Shown one piece after another: positions 1 to 8,691 of a stretch of 35,704 nt of DNA. The DNA is taken from contig JAJXUT010000017.1 of assembly GCA_021782655.1 (NCBI GenBank), forward strand, positions 1 through 35,704, in the 5' to 3' direction. Under the pieces are notes generated by a model. It worked only from the letters and a program-made list of their open reading frames with translations, ran no database searches and was not told where the DNA came from. Position numbers and translations under genes: made by a program. Position 1 is the stretch's first letter, and every line of letters starts with the position of its first letter. The DNA is from Deltaproteobacteria bacterium (lineage in GTDB: Bacteria; Desulfobacterota; Desulfobulbia; Desulfobulbales; VMSU01).

Positions 1-1
1 G

Positions 2-148
2 GCCAAGGGCCTGCCCAAGGACCCGTGGGGCAACGATTACATCTACAAAAACCCTGGCGAGCACGGCGAGGTGGATATTGAATCCTACGGCGCCGACGGC
101 CAGGCGGGCGGCGAGGGCGAGGACGCGGATATCGGGAGCTGGCAGTAG
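2..148 (+). CDS. gspG: Type II secretion major pseudopilin GspG, C-terminal fragment
   Basis: The reading frame is open from the window edge and ends at TAG 146-148, giving the last 48 residues of a protein. The segment contains [20 protein letters not shown], then a [18 protein letters not shown] ending. This is the conserved C-terminal calcium-binding loop region of the major pseudopilin GspG of the type II secretion system, which assembles the periplasmic pseudopilus that drives folded proteins through the outer-membrane secretin. The N-terminal prepilin peptide and hydrophobic helix lie outside the window. A terminator follows, so this is probably the last gene of its transcript and not co-transcribed with gmd. 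Confidence 0.9.
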   Translation, partial: AKGLPKDPWGNDYIYKNPGEHGEVDIESYGADGQAGGEGEDADIGSWQ

Positions 149-222
149 GGGCGAGTACGGGTTACCCCTTTAAAGTTCTCTGCGTCCCCGGTTGTGGTGG
201 AATCGCTAGACGACGGGATGAC

Positions 223-257
223 GACCTGCCTTGCCGGCCAAGGTGGGTCTTTTCTTT
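223..257 (+). terminator. Rho-independent terminator after gspG
   Basis: Two 11-base arms, 223-233 and 239-249, pair completely if two G-T wobbles are allowed, around a 5-base loop (CCGGC). A T-rich run (TTTTCTTT, 250-257) follows directly. It ends only 26 bases before the gmd start codon, so it separates the secretion transcript from the sugar-nucleotide genes or acts as a partial attenuator in front of gmd. Confidence 0.7.
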
Positions 258-283
258 AGTAAAGGGCGCAATGGTCTCATGGA

Positions 284-1405
284 ATGCGAAAAAAGGCACT
301 AATTACCGGCGTCACCGGACAGGACGGCGCCTATCTGGCGGAATTTTTACTGAATAAGGGTTACGAGGTGCATGGCTTAAAGCGCCGCACCTCGCTGTTC
401 AACACCGACCGCATCGACCACCTCTATCAGGACCCGCACGAGTCTGACCGCCGCTTCATCCTGCATCACGGCGACATGACCGATTCGTCGAGCCTGATCC
501 GCATCATCCAGCAGGTGCAGCCGGACGAGATCTACAACCTGGCGGCCCAGTCGCATGTGGCGGTCTCCTTCGAGGAGCCGGAGTACACGGCGGATTCGGA
601 CGCCCTGGGTACCCTCAGGCTGCTGGAGGCGATCCGCATCCTGGGGCTGACCAAGAAGACCCGCTTCTACCAGGCCTCCACCTCCGAGCTGTACGGCCTG
701 GTGCGGGAGGTGCCGCAGACCGAGAGTACCCCCTTCTACCCACGTTCGCCCTACGCCTGCGCCAAGCTCTATTCCTACTGGATCGTGGTCAATTACCGCG
801 AGGCCTACGGGATGTACGCCTGTAACGGCATCCTCTTCAACCACGAATCCCCCCTCCGGGGGGAGACCTTCGTCACCCGCAAGATCACCCGCGCCTTGGC
901 CCGGATCAAGCTCGGCTTGCAGGACTGCCTGTATCTCGGCAACCTCTCGGCCCGCCGCGACTGGGGCCACGCCCGCGATTATGTGGAGATGCAGTGGCTG
1001 ATGCTGCAACAGGAGACGCCGGACGACTTTGTCATCGCCAGTGGGGTGCAGTATAGCGTCCGCGACTTCGTCAATGCGGCGGCGGGAGAACTGGGGATGT
1101 CGATCCGCTGGGAAGGCCAGGGGGTGGAGGAGAAGGGGTATTGGGAACAAGATTCAAGGGGGGAAGCGGAAGCCCTAGGCCCTGGCGTTGACCCTGTTGT
1201 CGCCGTCGATCCCCGCTATTTCCGGCCCACCGAGGTCGAGACCCTGCTTGGCGACGCCTCCAAGGCCCGCCAGAGACTTGGCTGGCGGCCCAAGACCTCG
1301 TTTGCCGAACTGGTGGCCGAGATGGTGCGCGAGGACCTTAAGGCCGCCGAACGCGACGAGCTGGTCAAGAGCCACGGGTATAAAGTTATGGATTACCATG
1401 AGTAA
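284..1405 (+). CDS. gmd: GDP-mannose 4,6-dehydratase
   Basis: The enzyme converts GDP-D-mannose to GDP-4-keto-6-deoxy-D-mannose, the first step towards GDP-L-fucose, GDP-rhamnose or GDP-perosamine, in the cytoplasm. The 373-residue length is normal for the family. An NADP-binding glycine motif ([12 protein letters not shown], residues 7-18) opens the Rossmann fold. The catalytic set is visible as STSELYG near residue 131 plus Tyr157 and Lys161 (PYACAK). [15 protein letters not shown] is the family nucleotide-binding stretch. The ATG at 284 is chosen because it begins just before the first beta strand. The next gene is fcl, 80 bases downstream, so together they form the GDP-L-fucose branch. 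A short insertion ([10 protein letters not shown]) near residue 293 lies in a variable loop and keeps the frame. Confidence 0.96.
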   Translation: MRKKALITGVTGQDGAYLAEFLLNKGYEVHGLKRRTSLFNTDRIDHLYQDPHESDRRFILHHGDMTDSSSLIRIIQQVQPDEIYNLAAQSHVAVSFEEPEYTADSDALGTLRLLEAIRILGLTKKTRFYQASTSELYGLVREVPQTESTPFYPRSPYACAKLYSYWIVVNYREAYGMYACNGILFNHESPLRGETFVTRKITRALARIKLGLQDCLYLGNLSARRDWGHARDYVEMQWLMLQQETPDDFVIASGVQYSVRDFVNAAAGELGMSIRWEGQGVEEKGYWEQDSRGEAEALGPGVDPVVAVDPRYFRPTEVETLLGDASKARQRLGWRPKTSFAELVAEMVREDLKAAERDELVKSHGYKVMDYHE

Positions 1406-1477
1406 TGCTCGGAATGGATATTGCCTGTATCAATGCCCCGTGCCCTATCCGCAACGTCCACGCCCACATGTAATAAC

Positions 1478-1493
1478 CTTGCCCCTTGGACCT
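1478..1493 (+). repeat. 16-base repeat CTTGCCCCTTGGACCT, copy 1
   Basis: The same 16 bases occur exactly at 30972-30987, upstream of the WbpM-like gene. Here the repeat contains the only usable start codon of fcl (TTG 1486-1488). A 16-base exact match between two translation-start regions nearly 30 kb apart is unlikely by chance and suggests a short dispersed C/T-rich intergenic repeat. Confidence 0.6.
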
Positions 1494-2562
1494 ATCAGCT
1501 AAAATATACCTCGCCGGCCACCGGGGCCTGGTGGGTTCGGCGATCTTCCGCCGGCTGACGGCTGCGGGTTACGATAACATTGTCACCCGCAGCCACGCCG
1601 AGCTCGATCTTGCCGAGCAAAAAGCGGTGCGCGATTTTTTTCGGCAGGAGGGCATAGACCAGGTGGTGCTGGCCGCCGCCAAGGTGGGCGGCATCCATGC
1701 CAACAACGCCTATCCGGCTGACTTCATCTACCAGAATCTGATGATCGAGGCGAATGTCATCCAGGAGGCCTACCGGGCCGGGGTGGCGAACCTCCTCTTC
1801 TTGGGTAGCTCCTGCATCTATCCCAAATTCGCGCCCCAGCCTATGCGAGAGGAACATCTCCTGACCGGCATCCTGGAGCCGACCAACGAGCCATACGCCA
1901 TCGCCAAGATCGCCGGCATCAAGATGTGCGAGGCCTACAACCGGCAGCACGGCGTCAACTACTACTCCCTCATGCCCACCAACCTGTACGGCCCCGGAGA
2001 TAACTATCACCTGGAAAACAGCCACGTCATCCCGGCTATGCTCCGCAAGTTCCATTTGGCGAGACTCGCCATGCAGGGGGATCTGGCGGCAATAAGGCGA
2101 GACGAGGCGACCTGGGGCGACATTCCCTTTGAGGTGAAGAAGGTCATCGGCCTCGCCCCGGACTCCTCCCGGCTGACCCCGGAATCTCGGGCGGCAAAGG
2201 TGCTGCTCTGGGGGACGGGTAAGGCCAGGCGGGAATTTTTGCACGTCGATGACCTAGCCGCCGCCTGTGTCTTCGTGCTGCGGATGGGTGCCCTTCCCGC
2301 AGACCTAGGGGTGTCATTCCTGAATGTCGGCACCGGCATCGACTGCACCATCGCCGAGGTGGCCGAGCAAATAAGGTCGGTGACCGGGTTCGCGGGGGAG
2401 GTGGTTTACGACACGAGCAAGCCGGACGGCACGCCGCAAAAGCTGCTTGATGTCGCACGGATCAACAGTCTGGGCTGGAGGCCGGAGGTGGCCTTGGTGG
2501 ATGGCTTGCGCGATGCGTATGGGGGGTATTTGGAAGAGTGCGACGGGCATAGATTGGATTGA
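1486..2562 (+). CDS. fcl: GDP-L-fucose synthase (long form)
   Basis: This bifunctional epimerase/reductase turns GDP-4-keto-6-deoxymannose into GDP-L-fucose using NADPH. The N-terminus shows the GHRGLVGSA nucleotide-binding motif (residues 11-19). SSCIYP near residue 107 and Tyr137/Lys141 (PYAIAK) form the Ser-Tyr-Lys triad. At 358 residues it exceeds the usual length of about 310-320. The excess is an insertion of about 45 residues, roughly 195-238, between KFH.ARL and [12 protein letters not shown], in the substrate-binding half. Two in-frame stops (TAATAA, 1471-1476) lie upstream and no ATG or GTG precedes the glycine motif, so TTG 1486 is the only reasonable start. No clear Shine-Dalgarno sequence is visible. 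With gmd it supplies GDP-L-fucose for the glycosyltransferases further on. Confidence 0.93.
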   Translation: MDLSAKIYLAGHRGLVGSAIFRRLTAAGYDNIVTRSHAELDLAEQKAVRDFFRQEGIDQVVLAAAKVGGIHANNAYPADFIYQNLMIEANVIQEAYRAGVANLLFLGSSCIYPKFAPQPMREEHLLTGILEPTNEPYAIAKIAGIKMCEAYNRQHGVNYYSLMPTNLYGPGDNYHLENSHVIPAMLRKFHLARLAMQGDLAAIRRDEATWGDIPFEVKKVIGLAPDSSRLTPESRAAKVLLWGTGKARREFLHVDDLAAACVFVLRMGALPADLGVSFLNVGTGIDCTIAEVAEQIRSVTGFAGEVVYDTSKPDGTPQKLLDVARINSLGWRPEVALVDGLRDAYGGYLEECDGHRLD

Positions 2563-2661
2563 TAAGGAAAAGTTGCTCCATGTGCGGGAAGGAGCGATGG
2601 TGCTAATAGATTAGTCAGTTAAGCTTGCAACGTAACTAATTTAAGGGTGTAGAGGGGATAA
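2563..2661 (+). promoter_or_regulatory. Upstream region of the type I secretion operon
   Basis: This 99-base gap is AT-richer than its flanks. ATTAGT (2610-2615) and ACTAAT (2635-2640) form an inverted pair that could be an operator or a weak hairpin. GAGGGG (2652-2657) precedes the ATG at 2662 by four bases and is a usable ribosome-binding site. No convincing -35/-10 pair was found, so whether a promoter starts here or transcription continues from fcl is open. Confidence 0.3.
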
Positions 2662-4803
2662 ATGGATTCAGGACTATTGGCGTTGATGATGATTGCCAGG
2701 CATCATGGGATTGCTGTTGATGAGGCCCAGTTGCGCCATGAGTTTGGTCATGCCCTTTTTTCCACCAAGACGATATTGCTGGCGGCGAAGCACCTGGGAA
2801 TGACCGCCAAGGTTGTTAGCCAGGCCCCGGAACGTCTGGATCGTACCCCCATGCCGGCCATTGCCATTGGCAAGGATGGCAACTATTTGATCGCGGTGCG
2901 TTTTGGCTACGAGAGCGGCGATACGGCCCAGCCCCGGATTATCGTCCAGCAGCCCGGCACCTCCACTGCCCAGGTGATGAGGTTGTCTGATTTTTTGGAG
3001 CAGTGGTCCGGAGAATTTATATTTTTCGTCTCTAAGGCGACCTATATCAGGGATCTTGCCAAGTTTGATTTTAGTTGGTTTATACCGGCGGTGGTCAAGT
3101 ACCGGCGGCTGTTGGGCGAGGTAATGCTGGTCTCCTTCGTGTTGCAGCTAATTGGCTTGGCAATGCCGTTGGGGTTTCAGGTGGTGATGGACAAGGTGCT
3201 GGTGAATCACGCTATCAGGACCTTGAATGTGGTGGCCATAGGCCTGTTGTGTGCCACCCTTTTCGAGTCGGTGCTTACCGGTATCCGCACCTGGGTGTTT
3301 GCTCGCACCAGCAGCAAGATCGATGTCGAACTGGGGGCGAGGCTCTTTAGGCATCTGCTCTCCCTGCCCATCGCCTATTTCCAGGCCCGTCGGGTCGGGG
3401 ACTCGGTGGCCCGCATCCGGGAGTTGGAGAATATTCGCTCTTTTCTTACCGGCAACGCCATCACCCTAGTAATGGATATACTTTTTTCCTTTGTCTTTAT
3501 CGGGGTGATGTTTCTTTACAGCGTTAAGTTGACTTGGATCGTGATTGCCTCCATTCCTTGTTATTTCCTGCTTTCCCTGATCCTTACCCCAATTTTGCGG
3601 GCCCGGCTGAACGAGAAGTTCAACCGGGGGGCGGTTAATCAATCATTTTTGGTTGAGTCAATCAGCGGCATCGACACCGTCAAGTCGATGGCGGTGGAGC
3701 CACGCTGGATCGACAACTGGGAGAAGCAGCTCGCCTCATACGTCTCCACCGGTCTGAGCAGTACCAATATCGGCATGCTGGCTAACGGTGGGGTTAATCT
3801 TATCAGCAAGCTGGTGACGGTCACCATAATTTGGGTCGGCGCCTCGCTGGTGGTGGATGGCAAGATGACGGTGGGCGAGCTGGTGGCTTTTAATATGCTA
3901 TCCAGCCAACTTGCCACCCCCATCTTGCGCCTGGCCCAGTTGTGGAACGATTTTCAGCAGGTGGGCATATCCATGCAGCGTCTGGGCGACATCTTAAACG
4001 CCCAGCCCGAGGTGGTGGGGCAGAAGACTCGTATCCCTCAGCTCTCCGGCGCCATTGAATTTGATCAGGTGTCGTTTCGCTACCGTCCTGACACCCCGGA
4101 CGTTATCCGGCAGGTGAGCTTTAGGATTGCCCCCGGCGAGGTGATCGGCATCGTTGGGCGTTCTGGTTCCGGCAAGAGCACCTTGGCCAGGTTGGTGCAG
4201 CGCCTATATGCCCCGGACCGCGGACGGGTCTTGATTGACGGCCAGGATCTTTCCATTATCGACACCACCTCCTTGCGCCATCAGTTGGGGGTGGTATTGC
4301 AGGAAAATATACTCTTTACCGGGACAATCCGGGATAATATCGCCTTGGCCAACCCGGCCTTGCCCATCGAGGTTGTCATCCAGGCGGCCAGTCTGGCCGG
4401 GGCGCATGAGTTTATCTGCGAGTTGCCGGAGGGTTATGACACCAAGGTGGGTGAGCATGGCGCCGGTCTTTCCGGCGGCCAGAGGCAGCGAATCGCGATT
4501 GCCCGGGCGCTGATCTCCAACCCGCGCATTTTGATCTTCGATGAGGCGACCAGCGCCTTGGATTACGAGTCGGAGCGGGTCATTCAGGAGAATATGCGTA
4601 GTATCTGCGCCGGTCGCACGGTGATTATCATTGCCCATCGCCTTTCTGCGGTGCGGGATGCCAACCGTATCTTGGTCATGGAGCGGGGTCAGATCGCCGA
4701 GGAGGGTAGTCACTCCCAACTGCTGGCTAGGCCGGGAGGCATTTACGCCTATTTGAATCAACTGCAATCCGGCTTCCAGGCCGTACGGATGGTGGAAGGA
4801 TGA
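2662..4803 (+). CDS. Type I secretion ABC transporter, HlyB-like permease/ATPase
   Basis: This is the inner-membrane exporter of a type I secretion system and closely follows HlyB (713 residues versus about 707). The N-terminus is a C39-peptidase-like domain (about residues 1-130). Where a true peptidase has Asp-Cys-Gly it reads Asp-Ser-Gly at residues 2-4, so it should be proteolytically dead and act in substrate recognition as in HlyB. The transmembrane domain covers about 150-430 and contains RVGDSVARIRELE and FNMLSSQLATPILRLAQLW. The nucleotide-binding domain has Walker A GRSGSGKS (499-506), signature LSGGQ (603-607), Walker B ILIFDE (623-628) and H-loop His659. The stop overlaps the next ATG by four bases, so it is translationally coupled to the HlyD-like gene. 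Likely cargo is the giant proteins at 16644-28721. Confidence 0.95.
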   Translation: MDSGLLALMMIARHHGIAVDEAQLRHEFGHALFSTKTILLAAKHLGMTAKVVSQAPERLDRTPMPAIAIGKDGNYLIAVRFGYESGDTAQPRIIVQQPGTSTAQVMRLSDFLEQWSGEFIFFVSKATYIRDLAKFDFSWFIPAVVKYRRLLGEVMLVSFVLQLIGLAMPLGFQVVMDKVLVNHAIRTLNVVAIGLLCATLFESVLTGIRTWVFARTSSKIDVELGARLFRHLLSLPIAYFQARRVGDSVARIRELENIRSFLTGNAITLVMDILFSFVFIGVMFLYSVKLTWIVIASIPCYFLLSLILTPILRARLNEKFNRGAVNQSFLVESISGIDTVKSMAVEPRWIDNWEKQLASYVSTGLSSTNIGMLANGGVNLISKLVTVTIIWVGASLVVDGKMTVGELVAFNMLSSQLATPILRLAQLWNDFQQVGISMQRLGDILNAQPEVVGQKTRIPQLSGAIEFDQVSFRYRPDTPDVIRQVSFRIAPGEVIGIVGRSGSGKSTLARLVQRLYAPDRGRVLIDGQDLSIIDTTSLRHQLGVVLQENILFTGTIRDNIALANPALPIEVVIQAASLAGAHEFICELPEGYDTKVGEHGAGLSGGQRQRIAIARALISNPRILIFDEATSALDYESERVIQENMRSICAGRTVIIIAHRLSAVRDANRILVMERGQIAEEGSHSQLLARPGGIYAYLNQLQSGFQAVRMVEG

Positions 4804-6143
4804 GTCTCAAGCACAGGTTGCAGGCCTATGGCTTTCTGGTAAAGCATTACGGCAGTGTTTTTGGCCGCTACTGGAAAATTCGTAAGCAACTGGATGGTAA
4901 TCTGTTCAGGGAGGACGAGGCGGAATTCCTGCCCGCCGCCCTGTCGTTGCAGGAGCAGCCGGTTTCGCCAGCTTCGAGATTGGTTGCCTGGCTGCTTATG
5001 TTGTTGGTCTTCGTCCTTTTTGCCTGGTCGATTTTTGGCCGGATGGACATTATCGTCAACGCCACCGGGGAGATAATTCCTAGTGGGCGGACCAAGGCCA
5101 TTGCCTCGGTGGAGGTGGCCAGTGTTAAGGCGATATATGTCGATGAAGGCCAGAAGGTAAAAAAGGGGGATGTGCTGATCGATCTCGACGCCAGCCTGCC
5201 GGACGCCGAGCATGACAAGGCGATGAGCAGCATTGTCGAGGCCACCTTGCAGCGGGCCCGGGCCCAGGCCATGATCGCGGCGGTTGATAGCCGGACGCCG
5301 CCGCAGCTGTCGCCCATCAAGGGCATATCGGAGGATAAGCTGCGGGAGGCCCAAAATCATCTAGATGGCCAGTTCCAGGATTTCATGGCCAGGTTGCAGC
5401 GTATCGACGCCACCATCACCCGTTATCAAGACACCCTGCCTTTGGCCAAGAAACAGGCCAAGGATTATCAGGAGCTGCTTAAGAGTCATGATGTGCTGAT
5501 GCAGGCATATCTGGAGAAGGAGCAAGCCCTGGTCGATATGGAAGGGCAATTGGCCGAGGCGAAAAAACAGCGGGCCGCCCTGGTGGCCGACGTCAAGCGC
5601 GCCGCCTACGAGGCTCAGACTGAGGCCGATAAGGTCCTTGGTGCCGCCCGTCAAGACGCGATGAGGACCGCCTCCCACAGCAAGTTGCTTAGGTTGACCG
5701 CCCCGGTGGACGGTACGGTGCAGCAGTTGATGGTGCACACCGTCGGCGGGGTGGTGCCGGCGGCCCAGCCCCTTATGCAGATCGTCCCCAAGGAGGAACA
5801 TCTTGAGGTGGAGGCCTTCTTGGAGAACAAGGATATCGGCTTTGTCGAGGAAGGTCAGACCGCCGCCATCAAGATCGACGCCTTTGACTATACCAGGTAC
5901 GGCACGATCCCCGGCCAGGTGCGCTACGTGTCAAGGGACGCCATCAAGGACGAGAAACGGGGGTTGATCTATTCGGTGCGGGTGACCATGGACAAATCGA
6001 CCATTTTAGTGCATGGCCATAAGATGGAGTTGGGGCCGGGGATGTCGGTCAATGTCGAGATCAAGACCGGTAGCCGCCGGGTGATAGAGTATGTCTTAAG
6101 CCCCCTGTTGCAGAATGCCCGCGAGAGTTTGCATGAGCGTTAA
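4800..6143 (+). CDS. Type I secretion membrane fusion protein, HlyD-like
   Basis: This periplasmic adaptor links the inner-membrane ABC exporter to the outer-membrane TolC channel. The 447 residues start with a cytoplasmic segment of about 60 residues and then one transmembrane helix (about 61-80). A biotinyl-lipoyl half-motif follows (V.AIYVDEGQKVKKGDVLIDLD), then a long Ala/Gln/Glu/Lys-rich coiled-coil hairpin (about 130-290). The second lipoyl half and a beta-barrel domain (LTAPVDGTVQQL, then KIDAFDYTRYG) come next, and the last part contains GMSVNVEIKTG.RRVIEYVLSPL, the standard HlyD C-terminus. The ATG overlaps the HlyB-like stop in ATGA. Its own end overlaps the TolC-like gene start, giving an uninterrupted secretion trio. 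Confidence 0.94.
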   Translation: MSLKHRLQAYGFLVKHYGSVFGRYWKIRKQLDGNLFREDEAEFLPAALSLQEQPVSPASRLVAWLLMLLVFVLFAWSIFGRMDIIVNATGEIIPSGRTKAIASVEVASVKAIYVDEGQKVKKGDVLIDLDASLPDAEHDKAMSSIVEATLQRARAQAMIAAVDSRTPPQLSPIKGISEDKLREAQNHLDGQFQDFMARLQRIDATITRYQDTLPLAKKQAKDYQELLKSHDVLMQAYLEKEQALVDMEGQLAEAKKQRAALVADVKRAAYEAQTEADKVLGAARQDAMRTASHSKLLRLTAPVDGTVQQLMVHTVGGVVPAAQPLMQIVPKEEHLEVEAFLENKDIGFVEEGQTAAIKIDAFDYTRYGTIPGQVRYVSRDAIKDEKRGLIYSVRVTMDKSTILVHGHKMELGPGMSVNVEIKTGSRRVIEYVLSPLLQNARESLHER

Positions 6144-7569
6144 CCTTACCCGGCTGGCCGTGACGATTTTAGCGGCGTCGTTCTTTATTCCGGCGGCGGC
6201 TCGGGCCTTCGATTTGGCCTATCCCCTTGCCGATCCTCTGCACACCGAGCCGGCCGAATTGCGGGAGGGGGTGGTTTTGCCCGGAGACAGGGAGCCTGTC
6301 CCCTGCGCGGTGCGGCAGGATTTTTCCCGGCCTCTGGCCCTGGGCGAGGCGGTTGATCTGGCGCTGTGCAATAACCCGCAGATTAAGGCCTCTTGGGCCG
6401 ACATCCGGGTGCAGGCCGGCGCCTTGGGCGAGGCCCGCGCCGCCTACTTGCCCACCTTGAATGGCGCGCTGAGCCGCACCAACGATAGAATTCATTATTC
6501 CGATTCTCGGTATCTTTCCACCTCTCAGGACAGCAATACCGCCCAGGCCACCTTGGACTGGCGGCTTTTTGATTTTGGGGCCCGGGCGGCTAATCGGAAG
6601 GCCGCCGAGGATTTGCTGGCCGCAGCCCTGGCCACCCATCAGGCCACCTTGCAGCGGGCCTTGACCGGGGTGGTGCAGGCCTATTTCGACGCCATCAGCG
6701 GCCGGGCGGCGGTCGAGGCCAAGAGAGAGGGCGAGGAGATCGCCAGGGAGACCTTGCGGTCAGCGCAAAAACGGGAGCTGAAGGGGGTCGGCACTCAGAG
6801 CGACACCTTGCAGGCGGCAACAGCCCTAGCTAAGGCGCAGCTAGATAAAAACCGCGCCCAAGGCGACTATCAAAAGGCCTTGGCCGTTTTGGCCTATATC
6901 CTGGCCGTGCCGGACAACACCATTATTTTGCTGCCCGAGGAGCGGGATGAGGACATCCACGATCAGGCCTTGGCTCTGGGGCAGTGGCTGAACGAGGCCC
7001 AGAGGAAACATCCTGCTGTCCTTGCCGCTCGAAAACAACTGGCCGCCGCCCAGCAGCGGGTGACCGCCACCCGGGCCGCCGGTTTGCCTAATTTAAGTTT
7101 TTCGACTAGCTTCTATCAGAATACCCGGCCCGGCGAGGCGGTGACCTCCACCGATGCCACCGAGACCACCTTTGGGCTGTCGATCTCGGTGCCGCTCTTC
7201 GACGGGTTCACCCAGACTTACAAGCTCCGTGGTGCCCAGGCCCAGGTGGAACAGAAGCGGGCGAACCTGTCCGACACCGAGCATCAGATCGCGATGGAGG
7301 TAATCAAGGCCCATGCCGACGCCACCTCGGCCCTGCATAACCTGGAGGCCGCCGCCAACTTGCTGTTCGCAGCCCAGGAGGCGCTGACGGTTACCAAGCG
7401 CAAGTACGACAAGGCCGCTGCCGACATCATGCAGCTTTTGAGTGTCCAGGCAGCCCTAGCCGATGCCCGTCAGGAGCGGATCCGTTCCCTGGCTGACTGG
7501 CGTTCGGCGCGGCTTAGGCTTATGTCCAGCGCTGGCCAGTTGGGGCGCTCGGCGATTGGTGAACAATGA
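6133..7569 (+). CDS. TolC-family outer-membrane efflux/secretion channel
   Basis: This is the outer-membrane component of the type I apparatus. From ATG 6133 it encodes 478 residues starting MSVNLTRLAVTILAAS, a signal peptide with likely cleavage after AARA. An in-frame ATG at 6115 would add MPARVC; I prefer 6133 because it gives a cleaner signal peptide and has GAGAG about five bases upstream. Two OEP repeats of long amphipathic helices are visible. The first begins near L.LGEAVDLALCNNPQIKASWADIRVQAGALGEARAAYLP, written here across the known ALxxNPxLxAA.A-type pattern; the second begins near EAQRKHPAVLAARKQL. It overlaps the HlyD-like gene by 11 bases and ends in ATGA shared with the following glycosyltransferase. 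Confidence 0.92.
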   Translation: MSVNLTRLAVTILAASFFIPAAARAFDLAYPLADPLHTEPAELREGVVLPGDREPVPCAVRQDFSRPLALGEAVDLALCNNPQIKASWADIRVQAGALGEARAAYLPTLNGALSRTNDRIHYSDSRYLSTSQDSNTAQATLDWRLFDFGARAANRKAAEDLLAAALATHQATLQRALTGVVQAYFDAISGRAAVEAKREGEEIARETLRSAQKRELKGVGTQSDTLQAATALAKAQLDKNRAQGDYQKALAVLAYILAVPDNTIILLPEERDEDIHDQALALGQWLNEAQRKHPAVLAARKQLAAAQQRVTATRAAGLPNLSFSTSFYQNTRPGEAVTSTDATETTFGLSISVPLFDGFTQTYKLRGAQAQVEQKRANLSDTEHQIAMEVIKAHADATSALHNLEAAANLLFAAQEALTVTKRKYDKAAADIMQLLSVQAALADARQERIRSLADWRSARLRLMSSAGQLGRSAIGEQ

Positions 7570-8687
7570 CCGGGGGGCCATCTAATAGCCGGGGTATTAT
7601 CCTATACGATTATCTTTTTTGCCGGGGCGGAGCGGAGCGGGTTACCCTGGAGTTGGCTGATGATCTTGATGCTGACCTCTGCTGTGGCTTTCGGGATATG
7701 ACGGCCTTCCCCGCAGAGGACTTGAGCCATCTGCGCTGTATTGAGTTACGTTCGCGGCCATTTAGGCGCCACCGACTACATCTTTTTTTTTATATGTGGT
7801 TGTTTCGGCAGAATACAGATTTTTTACGCCATTATCAGTGGGTGATTTACAGTGGTTCATCAGCGCCATTGGCAGTCAGCAGGCATCCTCGGGGGCCGAA
7901 TATCTGCTACTGCCACACCCTGCCGCGGTTTGCCTATGATCTATTTGAACATTTTTTGAACAACTTGGACATGAAGCGGCGGCTGTTGTTTAGGGGGCTT
8001 GTTGGCTTGACGCGGCTTTTTTATGCCCGAGCTATGCGGCGTATGGACGTGGTGGTGGCCAATTCCGCTAATGTCCAGGCCCGGTTGCGCCGATATCTCG
8101 GGATTGAGGCCCAGATTGTATATCCTCCATGTGCTGTTGATGCCTTCCGTTGGCTGGGGCAGGGAGATTATTTTTTGTCCACTGCCCGCATAGAGCCGTT
8201 GAAAAGGGTGGAGGCCCTGGTGCTGGCCTTCATGGCCATGCCTGAAAAGAAGCTGGTGGTGACCTCTGGCGGCTCGGAGTTTGAGCGGTTGAAGAGGTTA
8301 GCTGCTGGTTGCGGCAATATCAGTTTTACTGGTTGGCTGTCGGATGCTGAAATGCACGAGACGGTTGGCCGGGCGTTGGCCACGGTTTATATCCCCAGGG
8401 ATGAGGACTTCGGCATGTCGCCGGTGGAGTCCATGGCTGCTGGTAAGCCGGTGATTGGGGTCGCTGAGGGTGGCCTTATGGAGACCGTGCTTAATGGGGA
8501 GACTGGCATCCTGCTGCCCGCCGAGCCTACTGTCGAGCAGATTCAAGCGGCGGTGCGAGCCATGACCCGGGAGCGGACGTTAGCTATGCGTCCGGCCTGC
8601 GAGCAGCAGGCAAAAAAATTTAGCCGCCAGCGTTTTTTTACGGCCATGCGGCGATTGCTCGTCGCGCATGGTGTGGATATAGCGTAA
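7566..8687 (+). CDS. GT4-family glycosyltransferase (mannosyltransferase-like)
   Basis: This is a cytoplasmic GT-B fold enzyme that transfers a sugar from a nucleotide-sugar donor to a lipid-linked glycan. The 373 residues begin with GIILYDYLFCRGGAERV, a GGAE acceptor-side motif. ICYCHTLPRFAYD, typical of GT4 O-antigen mannosyltransferases, lies in the N-terminal half. The donor half has STARIEPLKRVEALV, and the E-x7-E motif appears as EDFGMSPVE. The start overlaps the TolC-like stop by four bases, so a glycan gene is translationally coupled to a protein-secretion gene. Donor sugar cannot be read from sequence; GDP-mannose or GDP-fucose fits the neighbourhood. Confidence 0.87.
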   Translation: MTGGPSNSRGIILYDYLFCRGGAERVTLELADDLDADLCCGFRDMTAFPAEDLSHLRCIELRSRPFRRHRLHLFFYMWLFRQNTDFLRHYQWVIYSGSSAPLAVSRHPRGPNICYCHTLPRFAYDLFEHFLNNLDMKRRLLFRGLVGLTRLFYARAMRRMDVVVANSANVQARLRRYLGIEAQIVYPPCAVDAFRWLGQGDYFLSTARIEPLKRVEALVLAFMAMPEKKLVVTSGGSEFERLKRLAAGCGNISFTGWLSDAEMHETVGRALATVYIPRDEDFGMSPVESMAAGKPVIGVAEGGLMETVLNGETGILLPAEPTVEQIQAAVRAMTRERTLAMRPACEQQAKKFSRQRFFTAMRRLLVAHGVDIA

Positions 8688-8691
8688 CGCC

